From: Pueribacillus sp041725775
GTDB taxonomy: Bacteria > Bacillota > Bacilli > Bacillales > UBA6769
Assembly: GCF_041725775.1 (NCBI RefSeq)
Contig: NZ_JBEUEL010000054.1
Coordinates: 1-9,751 of the forward strand
Direction: 5' to 3'
Length of the DNA: 9,751 bases
The notes under the pieces are model-generated. The model worked only from the letters and a program-made list of their open reading frames with translations, had not been told where the DNA came from and ran no database searches. Made by a program: the position numbers and the translations under genes. This document shows positions 5,471-9,751 of the stretch, piece after piece (within the stretch, counting starts at the first letter, position 1; each line of letters opens with the position of its first letter).

Positions 5471-6452
5471 AATACCCATTCGCTGTTTTCAACTTTTTCT
5501 TCAAGCGTTCGGCATTGTATACCCATCCGGTATACGATTGTGTAATCGTTAAGTCGTGATCAAGTTTTACAACGGCAACAAACGGATAATGCCCTTTGCT
5601 TCGGTATCGTAAATCAATAAAACGAACTTCATGACCTTCATCCGTATGTTTAATACTCCATCGATATACAGGAGAAAAAGACAAAAATGCCGATAAATTC
5701 GGATCCTTTTTTGCGGCTTCAATTACAGATGTTGTCGGTACTGGTCTCCGAGAATAAACATCTAAAATTGAAATTTGCAATTTTTTAGCATGAGCAACGT
5801 AAAATTTATCTTTTGTCTTTACAGCGATATGCCATTTGTTCCAGTTCAATGTTGGTGAAACAATCACTTCCTCAACATCGTTGATTTTACGCTTCACTTG
5901 TTTTACGAGCAGATGATGCACATATGACCTCCAAACATAATAGACAATGAGGAACATATAGATCGAAATAAAAACAGGTGCAGGTTCATAACCGATTAAC
6001 CAAAGAATGATACCGAAAAGATGTAATCCAAAAATAAATGGATCAAATGTATTGATAATCCCAAAGGCAATCCATTTATGGCTAAACGGTCTTAGGGCTT
6101 GAGTACCGTATGCGTTAAATAAATCAACGAGTACATGCAGTACAACTGCTAAAAATGTCCATAGCCAAAGATGCAATACGTTCATTGTTGGTGCGAGTGT
6201 GTAAAGGGTAAGTGTAATTAAAATGGGCCACAACAAAATAGCTGGGATTGAATGGGAAATCCCGCGATGATGACGTAGATAAACAGCATTACTTCTAAGT
6301 TTTAAGATTGTATCAAAATCAGGGGCATTTGAACCGATGATCGTTCCAGCCATAATCATCTGATGTAACGCAGGGTCATGAGAAACAACAGGGTCTAAAG
6401 TTGCTAGTCCTCCGAGTCCGATCCCCATTACGATGTGTGTGCCTGTATCCAT
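5469..6452 (-). CDS. yfhP: YfhP, membrane-embedded YdjM/LexA-binding-type metal-dependent hydrolase
   Basis: A 327-residue integral membrane protein, the same length as B. subtilis YfhP. The N-terminal half shows the family's conserved polar residues: H6 in MDTGTHIVMG, N-A-P-D-F-D ending at D47, HHRGISHS at 61-68, and H106-x3-D110 with N113. These are probable metal ligands set between about four to six hydrophobic segments (for example 69-88, 92-112 and around 140-190). The C-terminal half, from about residue 200, is soluble and strand-rich. The reaction is not known. The B. subtilis protein has been annotated as a possible negative regulator of mutY, fabL and sspE, the very genes that follow here, so the divergent arrangement with mutY is conserved context. 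The start is supported by GAGGAGG (minus, 6465-6471), though its 12-nt spacing is long. A possible promoter is TTTATT-17-TATAAC (minus, 6527 to 6499). Confidence 0.9.
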   Translation of the reverse strand: MDTGTHIVMGIGLGGLATLDPVVSHDPALHQMIMAGTIIGSNAPDFDTILKLRSNAVYLRHHRGISHSIPAILLWPILITLTLYTLAPTMNVLHLWLWTFLAVVLHVLVDLFNAYGTQALRPFSHKWIAFGIINTFDPFIFGLHLFGIILWLIGYEPAPVFISIYMFLIVYYVWRSYVHHLLVKQVKRKINDVEEVIVSPTLNWNKWHIAVKTKDKFYVAHAKKLQISILDVYSRRPVPTTSVIEAAKKDPNLSAFLSFSPVYRWSIKHTDEGHEVRFIDLRYRSKGHYPFVAVVKLDHDLTITQSYTGWVYNAERLKKKLKTANGY

Positions 6453-6498
6453 GTAGTCTACGTTCCTCCTCGCTGCGTATGTACAAGTTTGTTATTTA

Positions 6499-6527
6499 GT
6501 TATACCCAAAAATGTGTAAAGAATAAA
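6499..6527 (-). promoter_or_regulatory. Weak candidate sigma-A promoter for yfhP
   Basis: On the minus strand TTTATT (6522-6527) and TATAAC (6499-6504) are separated by 17 nt, about 47 bp upstream of the yfhP start. The -10 is good, the -35 poor. Confidence 0.3.
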
Positions 6528-6619
6528 GTTAAATTTGTGTTACGGTATTATGGCAGGTAAAAAGTAAAAATGTTGGCAAGTTCAGACCGCTACGCGCGCT
6601 CAACATCTGTATGAACTAC

Positions 6620-6648
6620 TTCAATCGATGTTATGTCTCGCTTATTAT
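6620..6648 (+). promoter_or_regulatory. Candidate sigma-A promoter for the mutY operon
   Basis: TTCAAT (6620-6625) and TATTAT (6643-6648) are separated by 17 nt. The -35 is the same hexamer as in the recX candidate and the -10 matches five of six. Transcription would begin near 6655. That places the in-frame ATG at 6628 outside the transcript and supports the mutY start at 6694. Confidence 0.4.
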
Positions 6649-6693
6649 GATGTTTATTGTAACACGGATAGGAAGGAAGACGAAATCGGTAAA

Positions 6694-7767
6694 ATGTTGA
6701 ATTTAGAAAAGTTGAACCGTGAAGCATTTCAAACACAATTACTTACTTGGTATGATGAAAATAAACGCGATTTGCCGTGGAGAAATACGCAAGATCCGTA
6801 CCACATATGGGTTTCAGAAATTATGTTGCAACAGACACGTGTCGAGACAGTAATTCCGTATTTTGAAGACTTTATCGAACGGTTCCCGACATTAGATGCG
6901 CTTGCAGAAGCGGATGAAGAAGATGTTTTAAAAGCATGGGAAGGTCTTGGATATTATTCGCGGGCGCGAAATTTGCAAGCGGCTGTTCGCGAAGTGAAAG
7001 AAAGCTATGGTGGAGTCGTTCCAAATCATGAAGAAGACATTGCAACGTTAAAAGGTGTCGGCCCGTATACGGCTGGAGCGATTTTAAGTATTGCATACGG
7101 AAAACCTGTCCCAGCTGTTGACGGGAACGTAATGCGCGTTTTATCACGTGTCTTGCTCGTTTACGATGACATATCGAAAGTAAAAACACGAAAAATGTTT
7201 GAGAGCGCAGTTCGAAAACTGATCCCAAATAATGCGGCTTCAAACTTCAATCAAGCCCTGATGGAACTTGGTGCTACTGTCTGTACTCCGAAATCACCAG
7301 GTTGTTTGCTTTGTCCCGTTAGAAGTGAATGTCGTAGTTTTTATGAAGGTGTACAAGCAGAGCTTCCGGTGAAGGCGAAAAAGAAACGACCGAAGCTTGT
7401 ACCGATTGCAGTTGCTGTTTTAGAAAATGCTAACGGGCAATTTCTAATTACAAAGCGTCCGAATGAAGGGTTACTCGCGAATTTGTGGGAATTTCCGAAT
7501 TGTGAAGTGGACAGTAAGCAACAATCAAAAAAACAATTGGAGCAATTTTTTAAAAAGTCTTGGGGGATTCACGTTGACTTCAAAGAGAAAATCTTTGAAT
7601 TTGAACATATTTTTTCACATCTTATATGGGAACTTGATGTTTATCGAGGTACATTACATACAGAGTTAATCGAAACGGAAGAAGTTCAACTTGTGGGTAT
7701 CGACGATTTTGAACGTTATCCTTTTTCAGTAACCCATAAAAAAATTATTAGGAGGCTTGCTGAATGA
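6694..7767 (+). CDS. mutY: Adenine DNA glycosylase MutY (A/8-oxoG-specific)
   Basis: A 357-residue base-excision repair enzyme that removes adenine mispaired with 8-oxoguanine. All key parts are visible: catalytic Glu42 in SEIMLQQTRV, the helix-hairpin-helix LKGVGPYTAG with Tyr125, catalytic Asp143 in AVDGNVMR, and four [4Fe-4S] cysteines C197-x6-C204-x2-C207-x5-C213. A C-terminal NUDIX-like domain reads 8-oxoG, with F307-S308-H309 in EHIFSHL. This numbering is offset by about one residue from the Geobacillus stearothermophilus enzyme until the FSH loop. The start at 6694 (MLNLEKLNREAF) fits the family. A longer in-frame start at 6628 would add 22 unconserved residues and has no ribosome binding site. 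The nearest SD-like GGAAGGA (6671-6677) is 16 nt from the ATG, unusually far. The stop overlaps the next start (ATGA), so it is the first gene of an operon with the SDR gene and fabL. Confidence 0.95.
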   Translation: MLNLEKLNREAFQTQLLTWYDENKRDLPWRNTQDPYHIWVSEIMLQQTRVETVIPYFEDFIERFPTLDALAEADEEDVLKAWEGLGYYSRARNLQAAVREVKESYGGVVPNHEEDIATLKGVGPYTAGAILSIAYGKPVPAVDGNVMRVLSRVLLVYDDISKVKTRKMFESAVRKLIPNNAASNFNQALMELGATVCTPKSPGCLLCPVRSECRSFYEGVQAELPVKAKKKRPKLVPIAVAVLENANGQFLITKRPNEGLLANLWEFPNCEVDSKQQSKKQLEQFFKKSWGIHVDFKEKIFEFEHIFSHLIWELDVYRGTLHTELIETEEVQLVGIDDFERYPFSVTHKKIIRRLAE

Positions 7768-8522
7768 ATCTAGGTTTAGAAGGAAAAGTTGTCTTAATTA
7801 CTGGTGGATCAAAAGGAATTGGAAAGGTCCTTGCCGAAGCTTTTTATAAAGAAGGGGCTCGTGTTGCGATTGCAGCAAGGGGAATGGATTCACTAGCTGA
7901 ATGTGAGCGAGAGATGCATGGGATCTTTACATTTTTAGGAGATATGACGAATCGAACAGAACGTGCAAGTCTTATAGAAGCCATTGTTCAAAAATGGGGG
8001 ACGATTGATATACTTGTCAATAACGTTGGTGGAAGTAATGGGAGTACGATTGCGGAAACAGAATTACAGTTGTTTGAAGATGCGATGTCGTTAAACTTCT
8101 ACTCAACGGTGGATTTGAGCAAACGTGTTCTTCCGATTATGAAAAAGCAACAGAGCGGTGCAATTATTAATATTACATCGATTTATGGGCGTGAGTCTGG
8201 AGGCAAATCGACATATAACGCGGCGAAAGCGGCAACGATTAGCTTTACAAAAGCACTCGCAGATGAGGCGATTAAAGATGGCGTTCGTGTGAACGGTATA
8301 GCACCAGGTTCGATCCTTCATCCGACAGGCAATTGGCAAAAACGAATCGAAGAAGACCCAGAAAAAATGAATGCATTCGTAAAAAATGAAATACCGGCAG
8401 GACGTTTTGGAACACCAGAAGAAGTGGCAAATGTTGCTTTATTTTTAGCATCGGAAAAAGCATCATGGATCGTCGGCGCAACGATTAACGTCGATGGCGG
8501 ACAATCAAAAAGCAATTTTTAA
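7764..8522 (+). CDS. Classical short-chain dehydrogenase/reductase, FabG-like
   Basis: A 252-residue cytoplasmic NAD(P)-dependent oxidoreductase. The nucleotide-binding loop TGGSKGIG is at 13-20 and the NNVG motif at 86-89, where most members have NNAG. The catalytic tetrad is Asn111, Ser139, Tyr151 and Lys155 (Y-x3-K). The C-terminal segment EIPAGRFGTPEEVANVALFLASEKASWIVGATINVDGG is typical of 3-oxoacyl-ACP reductase-like SDRs. The substrate cannot be read from sequence. FabG-like beta-ketoacyl reduction would fit its position before fabL, but sugar, polyol or secondary alcohol oxidation is equally possible. Arg39 after the second strand suggests NADP preference (inference). AGGAGG (within the end of mutY) lies 8 nt before the ATG, and the 4-bp overlap with mutY implies translational coupling. 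Only 17 bp separate it from fabL. The gene is not part of the B. subtilis order as I recall it. Confidence 0.88.
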   Translation: MNLGLEGKVVLITGGSKGIGKVLAEAFYKEGARVAIAARGMDSLAECEREMHGIFTFLGDMTNRTERASLIEAIVQKWGTIDILVNNVGGSNGSTIAETELQLFEDAMSLNFYSTVDLSKRVLPIMKKQQSGAIINITSIYGRESGGKSTYNAAKAATISFTKALADEAIKDGVRVNGIAPGSILHPTGNWQKRIEEDPEKMNAFVKNEIPAGRFGTPEEVANVALFLASEKASWIVGATINVDGGQSKSNF

Positions 8523-8539
8523 AAGCGGGGGACAAAAAG

Positions 8540-9289
8540 TTGGAAAGAAAAGTAGCATTAGTAACTGGCAGTAGTCGTGGAATCGGGAAAGTCATTGCAA
8601 TGCGGCTTGCCGAACAAGGATATGACATTGTTATTAATTATGCTCGAAGTAAATCGAAAGCATTAGAAACGGCTGAACAGCTTGAAAAGCTTGGTAGCAA
8701 TGTTCTCGTTGTAAAAGCAAACGTAGGGAAAGTTGAAAAAGTGAAAGAAATGTTTCAACAAATCAATGAGCGTTTCGGCCGTCTCGACGTATTTGTAAAC
8801 AATGCTGCATCAGGTGTGCTTCGTCCGTTGATGGAGCTTGAAGAAACGCATTGGAACTGGACGCTTGATATTAACAGTAAAGCATTGTTATTTTGTGCAC
8901 AAGAAGCGGCAAAACTAATGGAGAAAAACGGTGGTGGCAAAATTGTGAGTATGAGCTCGATCGGCTCGATTCGAGTACTCGAAAACTATACCGCTGTCGG
9001 TGTTTCTAAAGCAGCACTTGAAGCATTAACACGTTATTTAGCGGTTGAACTCGCTTCGAAAAACATCGTCGTCAATGCAGTTTCAGGTGGTGTCGTTGAT
9101 ACAGATGCACTCACACATTTTCCTAACCGTGCTGAACTGCTGAAGGATTCCGTAGAGCGCACACCTGCGGGCAGAATTGTGGAGGCAGATGACTTAGCAA
9201 ATGCTGTCATGTTTTTACTTTCTGATCAAGCCGATATGATCCGCGGACAAACGATTATCGTAGATGGTGGAATTTCATTGCTTGCTTGA
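8540..9289 (+). CDS. fabL: Enoyl-[acyl-carrier-protein] reductase [NADPH] FabL
   Basis: A 249-residue enzyme catalysing the final, NADPH-dependent reduction of enoyl-ACP in type II fatty acid synthesis. It reads as a close homologue of B. subtilis FabL (250 residues): TGSSRGIG at 9-16, the block NNAASGVLRPLMELEETHW at 87-105, and the catalytic pair Tyr150-x6-Lys157 (Y-T-A-V-G-V-S-K). That Y-x6-K spacing is characteristic of enoyl reductases and differs from the Y-x3-K of classical SDRs such as the gene just upstream. The end IIVDGGISLL also matches. Translation begins at TTG 8540, with a G-rich ribosome binding site (GCGGGGGA) about 8 nt upstream; no ATG fits. The family is known for triclosan tolerance relative to FabI. 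It is last in the mutY-SDR-fabL operon; a weak hairpin follows. Confidence 0.95.
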   Translation: MERKVALVTGSSRGIGKVIAMRLAEQGYDIVINYARSKSKALETAEQLEKLGSNVLVVKANVGKVEKVKEMFQQINERFGRLDVFVNNAASGVLRPLMELEETHWNWTLDINSKALLFCAQEAAKLMEKNGGGKIVSMSSIGSIRVLENYTAVGVSKAALEALTRYLAVELASKNIVVNAVSGGVVDTDALTHFPNRAELLKDSVERTPAGRIVEADDLANAVMFLLSDQADMIRGQTIIVDGGISLLA

Positions 9290-9297
9290 CTGTACGT

Positions 9298-9327
9298 TAA
9301 CTACTCCTTGTAGGTTATAAAATTTTT
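9298..9327 (+). terminator. Weak terminator-like hairpin after fabL
   Basis: TAACTAC (9298-9304) pairs with GTAGGTTA (9310-9317), with one bulged G, around TCCTT. A TATAAAATTTTT tract follows. The stem is short and A/T-rich, so termination is probably partial. Confidence 0.35.
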
Positions 9328-9340
9328 CACTGAATTTTTT

Positions 9341-9372
9341 GGATAGTATTCTCATCTCCTGGTTACATTAAA
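9341..9372 (+). promoter_or_regulatory. Tentative sporulation (sigma-G-like) promoter for the SASP gene
   Basis: SASP genes are normally transcribed by sigma-G in the forespore. Before this one the best match is GGATA (9341-9345) with CATTAAA (9366-9372), 20 nt apart. The -10 fits CATWHTA at six of seven positions, but the spacing is longer than usual. Expression under sigma-G rests mainly on the gene family. Confidence 0.25.
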
Positions 9373-9390
9373 ACTGTGGAGGTGATAAAC

Positions 9391-9588
9391 ATGGCGAATA
9401 AGAAATCACAAGCTGGTACAAATGCACAAAAAGTACGTCAGCAAAACGCTCAATCCGCTAATCAACAACAAGCAAACCAGCAGTTTCAAACTGAATTTGC
9501 TAGTGAGACGGATGCGCAATCAGTAAGACAAAAAAACCAACAATCACAAGCTCGTAAGCAGCAATCTTCACAACAACAAAATCAGTAA
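9391..9588 (+). CDS. sspE: Gamma-type small acid-soluble spore protein
   Basis: A 65-residue, Gln/Asn/Ser-rich spore protein with no cysteine or tryptophan. Gamma-type SASPs do not bind DNA; they are stored in the spore core and degraded at germination as an amino acid source. The germination protease recognition sequence TEFASET is present once (residues 34-40, cleavage expected after Glu35). It is flanked by two related stretches, NAQKVRQQNAQS and DAQSVRQKNQQS. B. subtilis SspE is 84 residues with two cleavage sites, so this version lacks about one repeat unit. The ATG at 9391 is chosen because a near-perfect GGAGGTGAT (9378-9386) precedes it. An in-frame GTG at 9376 overlaps that site. The gene is monocistronic, between a weak hairpin and a strong terminator. 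Position after fabL agrees with B. subtilis. Confidence 0.92.
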   Translation: MANKKSQAGTNAQKVRQQNAQSANQQQANQQFQTEFASETDAQSVRQKNQQSQARKQQSSQQQNQ

Positions 9589-9604
9589 CGAAAAAGGCAA
9601 TTGT

Positions 9605-9635
9605 CCCCTTATCCATCCGATAAGGGGCTTTTCGT
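9605..9635 (+). terminator. Rho-independent terminator of the SASP gene
   Basis: CCCCTTATC (9605-9613) and GATAAGGGG (9619-9627) form a perfect 9-bp stem with loop CATCC, followed by CTTTTCGTGTTT. It starts 16 bp after the SASP stop codon. Confidence 0.9.
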
Positions 9636-9681
9636 GTTTAAAATTTCAGGTCTGAGGAGTAAAAATTCTTCGAAATAATCT

Positions 9682-9739
9682 TCCCCCAACATGTGATAAA
9701 TATGGGATAATTTAACTGTATTTATCAAAGATTGGGGGA
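9682..9739. promoter_or_regulatory. Large interrupted palindrome with internal extended -10, before the next gene
   Basis: Two nested inverted repeats share one centre. The outer arms are TCCCCCAA (9682-9689) and TTGGGGGA (9732-9739); the inner arms are TGATAAATA (9694-9702) and TATTTATCA (9719-9727). The gaps between outer and inner arms are 4 nt on each side. In the 16-bp middle lies TGG-GATAAT (9703-9711), an extended -10 sequence. The right outer arm contains the GGGGG used as ribosome binding site for the gene at 9747. It could be an operator covering promoter and translation start, or, if transcribed from upstream, an RNA hairpin hiding the ribosome binding site. Confidence 0.6.
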
Positions 9740-9746
9740 TTTTAAA

Positions 9747-9751
9747 ATGCT
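9747..9751 (+). CDS. Start of the next gene (cut by window edge)
   Basis: ATG at 9747 follows GGGGG (9734-9738) by 8 nt, and an extended -10 lies about 36 bp upstream. Only one complete codon is inside the window, so no product can be named. The start is inferred from the ribosome binding site and promoter alone. Confidence 0.5.

Noticed and set aside
6628..6693. N-terminal extension of mutY by 22 codons from the ATG at 6628
   Set aside because: No ribosome binding site, residues unlike MutY, and a candidate promoter with its -10 at 6643-6648 would start transcription downstream of it.
9694..9727. Fur or PerR box in the right-edge palindrome
   Set aside because: The TGATAA parts look similar, but the arms are 16 bp apart, not the 7-1-7 arrangement of Fur, PerR or Zur sites.
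1..9751. CRISPR array, tRNA or rRNA genes
   Set aside because: No regularly spaced repeats and no sequence resembling tRNA or rRNA was seen on either strand.

Overview
The window looks like chromosomal DNA of a low-to-moderate GC, endospore-forming member of the Bacillaceae. The evidence is the gene order recX - yfhH - yfhP - mutY - fabL - gamma-type SASP, which follows the yfhF-to-sspE neighbourhood of Bacillus subtilis as I remember it. GGAGG-type ribosome binding sites, a FabL-type enoyl-ACP reductase and a spore protein gene agree with this. I cannot name the species.

Layout. (1) 1-154: the last 50 codons of an unrecognised + strand gene, with two perfect, oppositely oriented DnaA-box sequences. 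(2) 212-556, minus strand: only the N-terminal third of yfhF, broken inside a conserved motif. (3) 761-2853: a translationally coupled pair, an L-2-hydroxyglutarate oxidase (lhgO) and an EamA-family transporter. (4) 2854-4305: about 1.45 kb without an intact gene. It holds the C-terminal tail of an IS200/IS605-type TnpB followed by what looks like the element's right end (part of an omega-RNA region), several A/T-rich hairpins, and a decayed PemK/MazF-like gene with several stops. (5) 4306-5440: recX and yfhH, ending in a terminator shared with the convergent yfhP. (6) 5469-6452, minus: the membrane protein YfhP. (7) 6694-9289: a probable operon of mutY, a classical SDR gene and fabL. (8) 9391-9588: a short gamma-type SASP gene with a strong terminator. 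(9) 9682-9739: a large interrupted palindrome that contains an extended -10 sequence and reaches the ribosome binding site of a gene starting at 9747, at the window edge.

How it fits together. The right half is conserved housekeeping and sporulation DNA: RecX modulates RecA, MutY removes adenine opposite 8-oxoguanine, FabL performs the last reduction of fatty acid elongation, and the SASP is a spore amino acid store. The left half is an accessory corridor inserted where yfhF and recX would be adjacent and divergent. It carries two intact metabolic/transport genes plus relics of a mobile element and a toxin-like gene. I see no clearly new, complete biological system. The best leads are the palindrome at the right edge, the TnpB/omega-RNA relic, the decayed PemK-like gene and the paired DnaA boxes at the left edge.
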